A stretch of 64,000 nt of DNA from Prinsepia uniflora (Eukaryota; Streptophyta; Magnoliopsida; Rosales; Rosaceae). The notes under the pieces are model-generated. The model was not told the DNA's origin and searched no databases. It worked only from the letters and a program-made list of their open reading frames with translations. The translations under genes and the position numbers were made by a program. The stretch's first letter is position 1, and each line of letters opens with the position of its first letter. Positions 1 to 11,574 of the stretch are shown here, one piece after another. The DNA lies in contig CM064872.1 in assembly GCA_032719365.1 (NCBI GenBank), positions 24,036,140 through 24,100,139 of the forward strand, in the 5' to 3' direction.

Positions 1-100
1 TAATCATTCCGCACCCAAATCTAGTAATCCATTTTCGAGCTTCGCAATCGAATCCTGAATCGTCACCCAGAAATTCGATTCCAAAACCCAAAATCTCGTT

Positions 101-2308
101 TACGTCCATCAAGACGTAGCATAACCGAACCTATCGGTTGCCTGTCAAAACACTCGATTGACTTCATAGGGAAGCCAATCCCAATATTCACACGTCGAAG
201 GTTGACAAAATCCGACCACATCGGAAACCTACTCAACCCAGTCACAAACCATATGGACTTCACTCCGAAAAGAAGTTCAGTCCCGTCATCTACGACTCAC
301 ATACTAAGGTAAGAGTGATAAAATCTCCACCCATCTGGATCATCAAGATCACAATCCAGATCCATCGCTGCGTCACCCGACAAGCAACATTACGATCCTA
401 GATCGTCACATCATCCAAAGTCGACAACATCGCAAATCAGATCCACCTAGGATCCACACATGCTCACATAGCTAACAAACCATCCGAAAGCTGATCGTAG
501 GGTCTTACACCCTCAATTTGAATCATTCGTCAAATTTCCCTTGGTGGAAAGATGACCTCGCATTTCATCACCAAATCCAAAATCATACACAACTGCTTGT
601 GTCCAATGACCCCAAGCCAAACATGGGTCCACCAACCAATACACGCTCAACATACTGGTAGCAACAATCATCATCTGCCACGGCAGAAAATATGAAGTCA
701 ACCCTAATGACTTCGGAATACCAATCACCGGTGTGGAAACGAGCACTCCTCTCGTCTCCCAATCACAACTCTCCCCGAAACGGGAGTTCCAACCATGTTG
801 GAAACAGACATGCTCCCAATGAGATGTCAAGTCCAACCACTAGACTGCCCACGTCCATACCTCACTTGGACCACCACGTGTCCAAAATCAATTCATTACT
901 CGGACCTCACGTCCGCCAATAATCATGTATGCACACACCCCGATTCCGAACGGAAATTTCCTCAACTCTGCCTGGATGTGCATACCATGCTGCCTTCGTC
1001 TCACATCTCAACCTAAACAGGTTCAATCCTCAGGTTCCAAGTGATTCACAATCACAAAATCCCACATCAATACCACGAATGGTTTTCCCCGACTTTTTCC
1101 AATTTCAATAATTTCCTTGTACTCTCTGGGGATATAAGAAATAAACAATCTTACCAATCTCGGAGTTGACAAAACTCCCCAAGTCCACCAATACACATGA
1201 CATATGGAACAGCATCCCAAGATTCCCCAAATTTTCAATCATACCTTTTGATCCATTCATCACTTGTCATCATAAATCTGTTGGGACCTATCCCAACACA
1301 TCACAACCTCCACTGGATTCCATCCAGTCCAAGACTCAACCACCACTGAGTCGCAGATACCGATCATCTGTTCATCATGACAGAGTCACACCCCAACTGG
1401 TGGCTCATCGTCAACACAATTTCTGACACCAGCACCAGCGCTAGTACCAGCACCAGCGCTAGTACCAGCACCATCGCACCATCATCAACACTAGTATCAG
1501 CACACAGGCATCCATACCAGTATTGGCATAAAGGTATCACCATACCGACATCCATACATAGCACACGAACATCCATGCTAGCACACAGTGTGCAAAGTTG
1601 TCACCCTGGATCTCCGTTCATTACGAACGACGATCGCGTAACACCACTCGTACCCCACGACTATGGGTACCTCCAATTTGACCACTGGCACATCAGGATA
1701 ATGGACGTTCCCTGAACATCCCCAAGTATTTAAACCACACTAAATACCCTCGATAGCCAGTCATCCCGACACAACTATCATCCAACAGTCATCGTTGTCA
1801 AGATCCGTATCCACACATCACACTACTATTCGATCCAACACGGGATTCCATATTTTCTTTCATAACCGCATCCGTAGATCGAATCCCATAATCCAGACTA
1901 GACTCACTAGAGTTATCCACATGGTCATCCACGACCTCAGCCGCTCGTCGCAGCACAAGTTCTCACTTAAGGTTCACCTTCCGGTCCATCAATTATAAAT
2001 TAGGGTTCCAAGGTCACACCCTAGGGTTCCACCGAACCCAACTGCCTTTTGCAGTAAAATCCACAACCTGACCGACCCCGCGGTCCTGACATCATATAGA
2101 CGTCCAATCCAATCCAATCGTCAACTCAACGTGGGTTCCATCGTGGGTTCCACCACGAAGGTCATCGGCTAACTCCGATGCACCAACACCCCGTACACTA
2201 GCCAACACTATTAGGGTCCAAAACTTAGACCAATACTCAACTGAGTTTCGCATTTCCATAATAGTATTCCAATGGGGTTCCCTGAACCTAGCTGTGCCCA
2301 GTGGCACA
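101..2308 (-). other. Ladder of perfect short stem-loops in the non-coding internal domain
   Basis: Perfect inverted repeats with loops of 2-21 nt follow one another along this stretch. Examples as arm/arm: 101-106/113-118, 123-128/134-139, 156-165/171-180 (one G-U in the element sense), 211-215/221-225, 333-340/354-361, 392-397/401-406, 499-503/509-513, 515-520/531-536, 674-679/682-687, 694-700/708-714, 739-743/751-755, 901-905/911-915, 1010-1014/1019-1023, 1041-1046/1050-1055, 1162-1167/1173-1178, 1280-1285/1292-1297, 1312-1318/1322-1328, 1333-1338/1347-1352, 1650-1655/1665-1670, 2293-2298/2303-2308. The stems differ from one another, so this is not one repeated palindrome. Many have counterparts in 41124-43437 with the stem kept and the loop changed. 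The pattern is seen directly; any RNA function is inferred. Confidence 0.8.
1428..1472 (-). repeat. 18-bp minisatellite, about 2.5 copies
   Basis: Two full copies of the 18-mer ACCAGCACCAGCGCTAGT at 1428-1445 and 1446-1463 are followed by a half copy. The same tract lies in unit B near 7810-7854. Unit C (about 14192) has lost exactly one 18-bp copy, which accounts for its altered spacing. Confidence 0.9.
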
Positions 2309-2522
2309 ACAGTCCATCATCACATGACCGAACCGACGGTCCCACATTACCAGTTAATCGTATACAACCCCACCTGGGTTGAATCGCAACAATGCACGGC
2401 GTATCAGGTCAAACACACCCAATTCACTATACAAACCCGGAACTATCTATCAGGTTGACAACGGAACAGCAGCCCAAAGAGACATCACACCCTCGTCCTT
2501 CGCGCACAAAAGAGCAAAACCT

Positions 2523-2534
2523 GCTCTGATACCA
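2523..2534 (-). promoter_or_regulatory. Primer binding site (initiator tRNA-Met type)
   Basis: On the minus strand this reads TGGTATCAGAGC, complementary to the 3' end of plant initiator tRNA-Met. It lies two bases beyond the LTR end at 2537, as expected for minus-strand DNA priming. It fixes the orientation of the element (5' LTR to the right, internal domain to the left). Confidence 0.92.
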
Positions 2535-2590
2535 CTTGACACGACCCATCCCAATCCCCCCGGGATTACCATGGAATGTGACGTGCTCCC

Positions 2591-2611
2591 GTCGGACAAG
2601 AGGCGTCCGAC
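2591..2611 (-). other. U5 hairpin near the LTR 3' end
   Basis: A perfect 7-bp stem, GTCGGAC/GTCCGAC, with a 7-nt loop lies just inside the LTR 3' end next to a conserved GCTCCCGTC block. Other LTR families here have a hairpin at the same place with a different stem sequence. Confidence 0.7.
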
Positions 2612-4998
2612 AAGGGATAACCGATTGCCTTTGCCCAACCGGGCTTCCAGAGTGCGTAATGATCGATGGAGGAGGTGTGCGATGCTCAAGTCTCTGCTGC
2701 AGTCGTATCCGGAATCAACCTGAAGGGCATTAAAAACAAAAGCTGTGAGTGGACGAAAATAAACAAGTCTGTTAAAACATTTATAAGACATTTATGCCCC
2801 TCAGTAAAATCATATGCATGCACCAAAACCAATAATCCCATATTTATTTAGAAATAACCAATAGGGCCTTAGCCCGGAAACCAAAGCATAGTTTCAATTT
2901 CCAAAAGTAAATCCAAGAGTTATTTCATAAATCCAGTAATATAAACCATAAGGCATATAACAATAACCATAACCATAATTTTAGTTGCTGCACTATACAC
3001 TCCAATCCGACATCCCTGATGTCTGACGTCCCTGACGTCAATAAGGTCACAATCACAAGGCTACGCGTGCCACTCGGGTCTCAATTTCCGAGTTCAATCC
3101 CCGAACCCCGTTCGGGTACAGCATCCCCGATGCTTAGCGTCATAGACGCTGGACGTACTAGACGTCCGTGACCTCTCCGGGGTACCTCGCCAGAGGAGAC
3201 AATATAATATGGAAGGATCTATACAGTGCAGTACCAAATACATTTTATTGATATCCACATGCAAAACATATAGGTATACATAGATAAAATCTGAACCAAT
3301 CGTTACGTTTCGTCAAACGGGTCTCATGCCCAAATACCGTGAAACGTGCCATAACCGAAATATCATCAAAACCATTTATAGATTCCAGCATGTGAACATA
3401 TATAAAATGTAAACCAGGAAACATTTATTCAATTCCATTTTAGGGTCCCCGACCCGCAATCACATGTAGGAATCAACTGGGCCCCTGGCTCGATACGCGT
3501 GCCATAGGCCTTCCCGGACCACACCACTATCACCGGGACTCCCAATCCTGTTCAAATCAATTTAGAGGATCACTAACCTCATTATCAACATCCTATTCAA
3601 GTCCCGTAATTTTCCCGAATTTTTAAGTATTTTTAAACTGGATTTAAAACCTTCGGACATCCCGAACAATATCGAGACGGTGTCTGATCGACACGAAACC
3701 AATCCCAAAATGTTCGTTACAATGTATAGGATAAAAGTCATGTTGATCATACCTCGGGATTCGCACTCACGCGCCCCCACGCGCCACCGCAAGCGGCTGC
3801 GCGTGGAAGCCACGCGCCAGCTACAGTACCCGCACAGTCATCCCTCTCACCCGTTTGTCTGTAAAACGGGTTGAAAAACCCGCGAACAGACCCGGTCCAA
3901 TTTCACCCAATTCGACATCAAATCCATCCGTTCATTCCAGTGATCCCTTGTAATCAATCACCAACTAAGTTCTGTAGATTGAATTACACAATTTAGGGTA
4001 TAAATCTCCACGTCTCACGATTGATCCTCGACGGGTCTTCAAATCGGGTTCACCGATTCCGTCCCTGATTTCCAAATTAAATCATATAGTAAGCATCGTG
4101 AGAGTGTAAGGGATGTTTCTGCACAAACAATTTGATGAATTCACACCTTAAACTTACTGAACCCAAGCTCGAAATCGAGCTGCCATGGAAGCTCAGTTCT
4201 CCCTCAATCCGACATGGTTTCCCGTCGTTTTTGCTGCAAAGCTTCACGTTTTGATCCCAGAAGACCCCAGCTAATCCCCATTTTGATCGACACGGCCCAA
4301 TTACTCCAATTCGAAATTCCCTCCAATTCCCCGAAACTTTGATTCCCGAATTGCACCTCCCTACTCAGTCCCCCGTGCTCTCCCTCAGCCAGAACCTTCC
4401 CCAACTCACCAATTAAACACTTGTGCAATCAATTGTGGAAGAGAGATTGGCAATGGCCAGAACCCAATCTCTCAATTTTGTTGTTCACGGTGAGGGAGGA
4501 ATGATCAGAAATGGAAGGGGGAAAATGAGATGGACGGCTGTGATGCAATCTGGGGGTGGAATGGATGGCTCAGATTAAAAGCAGGGATTAAATTCTAGAT
4601 TATTATGTAGTGGAAGCTTTTAGTATATAGTTTATGATTAGTGGATCAAGATCCAATCTAGCCGTCGGATGAGTGACACTTGTCACTCATCCAAGTGTCC
4701 TCCAACCACCATTTCAGAATAAAATAATCCACACAGTTACCGAGACGGAACTTCCCCGATTTCACGTTCCAGACCATAACTTCCTCGTACGAAGTCCGAT
4801 TTCGGCGTGCCGCCTGTCGTTGGATTCGCATCGACGATACCTACGTAACGGTCCTTGGCCCTCTGCCATCGGACATCCTGGTCAAAAAGTCAACATTTGC
4901 CCATATATCGTCCAAATTACGAAAACGCCCCTGAACTTCCGTACATCATAACTTCCACCACGAACGTCGGAATCGAACGTGCCACCTGTCTATGAACT

Positions 4999-5022
4999 CG
5001 TGACGTCCCGAACTACGTCACG
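4999..5022 (-). promoter_or_regulatory. Paired ACGT inverted repeat in U3 (bZIP-type site)
   Basis: CGTGACGT and ACGTCACG flank an 8-bp spacer, a perfect inverted repeat of TGACG/ACGT cores. TGACG and ACGT cores are known binding sites of plant bZIP factors. The same arrangement recurs at 11381-11404, 20150-20173, 37406-37429, 43729-43752 and 63250-63273. Binding itself is inferred. Confidence 0.6.
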
Positions 5023-5192
5023 GTCATCGGTCAAAGTCCATTTGACCATCCGAATTAAAAGTCAACGTTTTGCCCACGCCCAGGGGCAAAACAGTCATTT
5101 TGCACAATTCGTCCGAAACGCTCAACTAATCCCAGATTAGTAAATCACAATTAAATATCATTAAATCCCGATATTCGGGACGGGTCGTTACA

Positions 5193-5208
5193 ACCTTCCC
5201 TCCTTAAA
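5193..5208 (-). promoter_or_regulatory. Polypurine tract
   Basis: In element orientation this reads TTTAAGGAGGGAAGGT and directly abuts the LTR start at 5192. It follows a TTTCGAGGACGAAATT-type block that is common at the 3' end of plant gypsy elements. It would prime plus-strand DNA synthesis. The same tract is at 11575-11590. Confidence 0.85.
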
Positions 5209-5240
5209 GAATTTCGTCCTCGAAATTACCAATAACCTTA

Positions 5241-5818
5241 TTCCACAACCACCACGTGGAAAACATTTCGACCACACATCTGTGTACACTTGTACACCCA
5301 CATACTGGGACAACACCGGTCTCGTTTGTACCCAGACATCCCATCCCAGTCATACGTCATAATAGCAACAACACTCGACCACCTCGAGTGGAAATGATCA
5401 CCTGATCCGCGATAAAATCGCCTAACCATTTAGCTGACTCCTTCAGCTAGATGGTTCCCTTCCATTATCAATAAATCCTTACATTTGCTCCCGTCGGGAG
5501 TCACCAAATCTCATTTGTCAGTCCATGCTGACACCATCAGTCAAACTGTCACCACTAAGCTTTACCACCCTAGTAAAGCCCCAACCGATCGGTTAATCAA
5601 TGACAACACCATGTACTACATCGCCCTTGATGTAGCGTAAGATCAACCACATGATCTCAATTCGCAGGGCAAGCCCATCCTGCGACGTAAATAAATCTCA
5701 ATGTCCATAATCGCCGACTCCCTCAGCGAATCAAGACGCTGGAAAAATATAACGGCGTAGTAGCATCACGCAAGGCTACTCGTGGTTACTCTGACCACCA
5801 ACTCACTCATCCTGAGTG
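5241..5818 (-). other. Stem-loop ladder next to the polypurine tract
   Basis: At least fourteen perfect stems occur in 580 bp. As arm/arm: 5241-5246/5256-5261, 5372-5378/5384-5390, 5409-5413/5417-5421, nested 5424-5429/5451-5456 with 5432-5437/5443-5448, 5488-5492/5496-5500, 5516-5521/5528-5533, 5559-5565/5573-5579, palindrome 5583-5594, 5616-5622/5629-5635, 5640-5645/5652-5657, 5663-5668/5679-5684, 5759-5764/5775-5780, 5782-5786/5794-5798 and 5804-5809/5813-5818. The pair at 5372-5390 has a counterpart at 43294-43312 with a C-G pair replaced by T-A. The pair at 5241-5261 has the same stem but a different loop at 43417-43437. Confidence 0.8.
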
Positions 5819-8800
5819 TACGTATACCGCCAACTTACTCAATCAAGTGGTGTAACTGGAACACATTGAATACTAGCCCGGCAGTGAACACACATATCAA
5901 TACCGGGGTTCCACTAGCCAACCGTGGCCAAGAGCTCCTGCTCATACAATCTTTGAACCCCGACAAAATCACTCTGCCCGGCGCACAGTATCCAATGTCC
6001 AGTCCACAATATAGCCAAACAAATGATATCAGAACCAATCCGATTACCAACACCTTAGTTACACACCACTGGTACATCCCCTGTACCGCCATTAGGCACC
6101 ACTCAGCCTAACCAGTATCAATCTTCGTACAACGTACCCTGTACGTACCTCAATCCATCAATCTGACTATAGCCACCCAGGTCATAGCCCAACACGTTCC
6201 AGTAATGGAGTACATTTGCCCAACCAACATGAGACAAAACGAACTCCACCCATCAACTAGTTCCAAATCCGAATCCGAATCCGCAATTTCGTAAGAAATC
6301 CCGAATCCGAACCCAACATCATATTTTTAATCCATTTCCAAATCCGAATCCGAAATCATTATTCCGTAAGCTAGCATTGGAATAATCATTCCGCACCCAA
6401 ATCTAGTAATCCATTTTCGAGCTTCGCAATCGAATCCTGAATCGTCACCCAGAAATTCGATTCCAAAACCCAAAATCTCGTTTACGTCCATCAAGACGTA
6501 GCATAACCGAACCTATCGGTTGCCTGTCAAAACACTCGATTGACTTCATAGGGAAGCCAATCCCAATATTCACACGTCGAAGGTTGACAAAATCCGACCA
6601 CATCGGAAACCTACTCAACCCAGTCACAAACCATATGGACTTCACTCCGAAAAGAAGTTCAGTCCCGTCATCTACGACTCACATACTAAGGTAAGAGTGA
6701 TAAAATCTCCACCCATCTGGATCATCAAGATCACAATCCAGATCCATCGCTGCGTCACCCGACAAGCAACATTACGATCCTAGATCGTCACATCATCCAA
6801 AGTCGACAACATCGCAAATCAGATCCACCTAGGATCCACACATGCTCACATAGCTAACAAACCATCCGAAAGCTGATCGTAGGGTCTTACACCCTCAATT
6901 TGAATCATTCGTCAAATTTCCCTTGGTGGAAAGATGACCTCGCATTTCATCACCAAATCCAAAATCATACACAACTGCTTGTGTCCAATGACCCCAAGCC
7001 AAACATGGGTCCACCAACCAATACACGCTCAACATACTGGTAGCAACAATCATCATCTGCCACGGCAGAAAATATGAAGTCAACCCTAATGACTTCGGAA
7101 TACCAATCACCGGTGTGGAAACGAGCACTCCTCTCGTCTCCCAATCACAACTCTCCCCGAAACGGGAGTTCCAACCATGTTGGAAACAGACATGCTCCCA
7201 ATGAGATGTCAAGTCCAACCACTAGACTGCCCACGTCCATACCTCACTTGGACCACCACGTGTCCAAAATCAATTCATTACTCGGACCTCACGTCCGCCA
7301 ATAATCATGTATGCACACACCCCGATTCCGAACGGAAATTTCCTCAACTCTGCCTGGATGTGCATACCATGCTGCCTTCGTCTCACATCTCAACCTAAAC
7401 AGGTTCAATCCTCAGGTTCCAAGTGATTCACAATCACAAAATCCCACATCAATACCACGAATGGTTTTCCCCGACTTTTTCCAATTTCAATAATTTCCTT
7501 GTACTCTCTGGGGATATAAGAAATAAACAATCTTACCAATCTCGGAGTTGACAAAACTCCCCAAGTCCACCAATACACATGACATATGGAACAGCATCCC
7601 AAGATTCCCCAAATTTTCAATCATACCTTTTGATCCATTCATCACTTGTCATCATAAATCTGTTGGGACCTATCCCAACACATCACAACCTCCACTGGAT
7701 TCCATCCAGTCCAAGACTCAACCACCACTGAGTCGCAGATACCGATCATCTGTTCATCATGACAGAGTCACACCCCAACTGGTGGCTCATCGTCAACACA
7801 ATTTCTGACACCAGCACCAGCGCTAGTACCAGCACCAGCGCTAGTACCAGCACCATCGCACCATCATCAACACTAGTATCAGCACACAGGCATCCATACC
7901 AGTATTGGCATAAAGGTATCACCATACCGACATCCATACATAGCACACGAACATCCATGCTAGCACACAGTGTGCAAAGTTGTCACCCTGGATCTCCGTT
8001 CATTACGAACGACGATCGCGTAACACCACTCGTACCCCACGACTATGGGTACCTCCAATTTGACCACTGGCACATCAGGATAATGGACGTTCCCTGAACA
8101 TCCCCAAGTATTTAAACCACACTAAATACCCTCGATAGCCAGTCATCCCGACACAACTATCATCCAACAGTCATCGTTGTCAAGATCCGTATCCACACAT
8201 CACACTACTATTCGATCCAACACGGGATTCCATATTTTCTTTCATAACCGCATCCGTAGATCGAATCCCATAATCCAGACTAGACTCACTAGAGTTATCC
8301 ACATGGTCATCCACGACCTCAGCCGCTCGTCGCAGCACAAGTTCTCACTTAAGGTTCACCTTCCGGTCCATCAATTATAAATTAGGGTTCCAAGGTCACA
8401 CCCTAGGGTTCCACCGAACCCAACTGCCTTTTGCAGTAAAATCCACAACCTGACCGACCCCGCGGTCCTGACATCATATAGACGTCCAATCCAATCCAAT
8501 CGTCAACTCAACGTGGGTTCCATCGTGGGTTCCACCACGAAGGTCATCGGCTAACTCCGATGCACCAACACCCCGTACACTAGCCAACACTATTAGGGTC
8601 CAAAACTTAGACCAATACTCAACTGAGTTTCGCATTTCCATAATAGTATTCCAATGGGGTTCCCTGAACCTAGCTGTGCCCAGTGGCACAACAGTCCATC
8701 ATCACATGACCGAACCGACGGTCCCACATTACCAGTTAATCGTATACAACCCCACCTGGGTTGAATCGCAACAATGCACGGCGTATCAGGTCAAACACAC

Positions 8801-8904
8801 CCAATTCACTATACAAACCCGGAACTATCTATCAGGTTGACAACGGAACAGCAGCCCAAAGAGACATCACACCCTCGTCCTTCGCGCACAAAAGAGCAAA
8901 ACCT

Positions 8905-8916
8905 GCTCTGATACCA
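8905..8916 (-). promoter_or_regulatory. Primer binding site of unit B
   Basis: Same TGGTATCAGAGC tRNA-Met type site on the minus strand, two bases from the LTR at 8919. Confidence 0.92.
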
Positions 8917-8918
8917 CT

Positions 8919-11574
8919 TGACACGACCCATCCCAATCCCCCCGGGATTACCATGGAATGTGACGTGCTCCCGTCGGACAAGAGGCGTCCGACAAGGGAT
9001 AACCGATTGCCTTTGCCCAACCGGGCTTCCAGAGTGCGTAATGATCGATGGAGGAGGTGTGCGATGCTCAAGTCTCTGCTGCAGTCGTATCCGGAATCAA
9101 CCTGAAGGGCATTAAAAACAAAAGCTGTGAGTGGACGAAAATAAACAAGTCTGTTAAAACATTTATAAGACATTTATGCCCCTCAGTAAAATCATATGCA
9201 TGCACCAAAACCAATAATCCCATATTTATTTAGAAATAACCAATAGGGCCTTAGCCCGGAAACCAAAGCATAGTTTCAATTTCCAAAAGTAAATCCAAGA
9301 GTTATTTCATAAATCCAGTAATATAAACCATAAGGCATATAACAATAACCATAACCATAATTTTAGTTGCTGCACTATACACTCCAATCCGACATCCCTG
9401 ATGTCTGACGTCCCTGACGTCAATAAGGTCACAATCACAAGGCTACGCGTGCCACTCGGGTCTCAATTTCCGAGTTCAATCCCCGAACCCCGTTCGGGTA
9501 CAGCATCCCCGATGCTTAGCGTCATAGACGCTGGACGTACTAGACGTCCGTGACCTCTCCGGGGTACCTCGCCAGAGGAGACAATATAATATGGAAGGAT
9601 CTATACAGTGCAGTACCAAATACATTTTATTGATATCCACATGCAAAACATATAGGTATACATAGATAAAATCTGAACCAATCGTTACGTTTCGTCAAAC
9701 GGGTCTCATGCCCAAATACCGTGAAACGTGCCATAACCGAAATATCATCAAAACCATTTATAGATTCCAGCATGTGAACATATATAAAATGTAAACCAGG
9801 AAACATTTATTCAATTCCATTTTAGGGTCCCCGACCCGCAATCACATGTAGGAATCAACTGGGCCCCTGGCTCGATACGCGTGCCATAGGCCTTCCCGGA
9901 CCACACCACTATCACCGGGACTCCCAATCCTGTTCAAATCAATTTAGAGGATCACTAACCTCATTATCAACATCCTATTCAAGTCCCGTAATTTTCCCGA
10001 ATTTTTAAGTATTTTTAAACTGGATTTAAAACCTTCGGACATCCCGAACAATATCGAGACGGTGTCTGATCGACACGAAACCAATCCCAAAATGTTCGTT
10101 ACAATGTATAGGATAAAAGTCATGTTGATCATACCTCGGGATTCGCACTCACGCGCCCCCACGCGCCACCGCAAGCGGCTGCGCGTGGAAGCCACGCGCC
10201 AGCTACAGTACCCGCACAGTCATCCCTCTCACCCGTTTGTCTGTAAAACGGGTTGAAAAACCCGCGAACAGACCCGGTCCAATTTCACCCAATTCGACAT
10301 CAAATCCATCCGTTCATTCCAGTGATCCCTTGTAATCAATCACCAACTAAGTTCTGTAGATTGAATTACACAATTTAGGGTATAAATCTCCACGTCTCAC
10401 GATTGATCCTCGACGGGTCTTCAAATCGGGTTCACCGATTCCGTCCCTGATTTCCAAATTAAATCATATAGTAAGCATCGTGAGAGTGTAAGGGATGTTT
10501 CTGCACAAACAATTTGATGAATTCACACCTTAAACTTACTGAACCCAAGCTCGAAATCGAGCTGCCATGGAAGCTCAGTTCTCCCTCAATCCGACATGGT
10601 TTCCCGTCGTTTTTGCTGCAAAGCTTCACGTTTTGATCCCAGAAGACCCCAGCTAATCCCCATTTTGATCGACACGGCCCAATTACTCCAATTCGAAATT
10701 CCCTCCAATTCCCCGAAACTTTGATTCCCGAATTGCACCTCCCTACTCAGTCCCCCGTGCTCTCCCTCAGCCAGAACCTTCCCCAACTCACCAATTAAAC
10801 ACTTGTGCAATCAATTGTGGAAGAGAGATTGGCAATGGCCAGAACCCAATCTCTCAATTTTGTTGTTCACGGTGAGGGAGGAATGATCAGAAATGGAAGG
10901 GGGAAAATGAGATGGACGGCTGTGATGCAATCTGGGGGTGGAATGGATGGCTCAGATTAAAAGCAGGGATTAAATTCTAGATTATTATGTAGTGGAAGCT
11001 TTTAGTATATAGTTTATGATTAGTGGATCAAGATCCAATCTAGCCGTCGGATGAGTGACACTTGTCACTCATCCAAGTGTCCTCCAACCACCATTTCAGA
11101 ATAAAATAATCCACACAGTTACCGAGACGGAACTTCCCCGATTTCACGTTCCAGACCATAACTTCCTCGTACGAAGTCCGATTTCGGCGTGCCGCCTGTC
11201 GTTGGATTCGCATCGACGATACCTACGTAACGGTCCTTGGCCCTCTGCCATCGGACATCCTGGTCAAAAAGTCAACATTTGCCCATATATCGTCCAAATT
11301 ACGAAAACGCCCCTGAACTTCCGTACATCATAACTTCCACCACGAACGTCGGAATCGAACGTGCCACCTGTCTATGAACTCGTGACGTCCCGAACTACGT
11401 CACGGTCATCGGTCAAAGTCCATTTGACCATCCGAATTAAAAGTCAACGTTTTGCCCACGCCCAGGGGCAAAACAGTCATTTTGCACAATTCGTCCGAAA
11501 CGCTCAACTAATCCCAGATTAGTAAATCACAATTAAATATCATTAAATCCCGATATTCGGGACGGGTCGTTACA
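8919..11574 (-). mobile_element. LTR of array unit B (2656 bp)
   Basis: Second LTR of the tandem array, exactly 6382 bp from the first and identical in every stretch compared. It is flanked by a PBS on the left and a polypurine tract on the right, so it is shared by two consecutive internal domains. There is no target-site duplication at either side, as expected inside an array made by recombination between LTRs. Confidence 0.9.

Larger units (their letters stand above)
1..2536 (-). mobile_element. Internal domain of array unit A (left-truncated by window edge), LARD-like LTR element
   Basis: This is the PBS-proximal 2.5 kb of a coding-free retrotransposon internal domain, read on the minus strand. 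It recurs at a 6382 bp offset as part of 5193-8918 and again within 11575-14966. Every stretch I compared between the first two copies is identical. No gag, protease, RT or integrase motif is present in any frame. The short open frames of 60-114 codons on both strands are not kept in the homologous element at 40133-43540, so I treat them as chance. The region is tiled with short perfect stem-loops (see the separate entry). It starts outside the window. Confidence 0.85.
2537..5192 (-). mobile_element. LTR of array unit A (2656 bp)
   Basis: The LTR runs from a TG end at 2537 to a CA end at 5192; in element orientation it starts TGTAACGACCCGTCCC. The PBS flanks one end and a polypurine tract the other. 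It therefore acts both as 3' LTR of the unit on its right and 5' LTR of the unit on its left. It carries stem-loops such as GGGCCTTAGCCC (2864-2875), a 13-nt hairpin at 3319-3331, one at 3443-3455, and palindromes GACATC-cct-GATGTC (3009-3023), GCATC-ccc-GATGC (3122-3134) and the pair at 3152-3168. It has no coding content. It appears identical to 8919-11574. Confidence 0.9.
5193..8918 (-). mobile_element. Internal domain of array unit B (complete, 3726 bp, non-coding)
   Basis: This is a complete internal domain with the PBS at its right end (8905-8916) and the polypurine tract at its left end (5193-5208). No retroviral protein motif occurs in any of the six frames. Size and structure match large retrotransposon derivatives (LARDs): LTRs of several kb, an internal domain of about 3.5 kb and no gag-pol. 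Such elements depend on proteins of an autonomous relative. The domain is related along its length to 40133-43540 in the plus orientation. Confidence 0.88.

Noticed and set aside
1377..1715. Open frames of up to 114 codons repeated in each array unit on both strands
   Set aside because: They repeat only because the DNA unit repeats. Both strands are open at once, no domain is recognisable, and the homologous element at 40133-43540 does not keep the frames.
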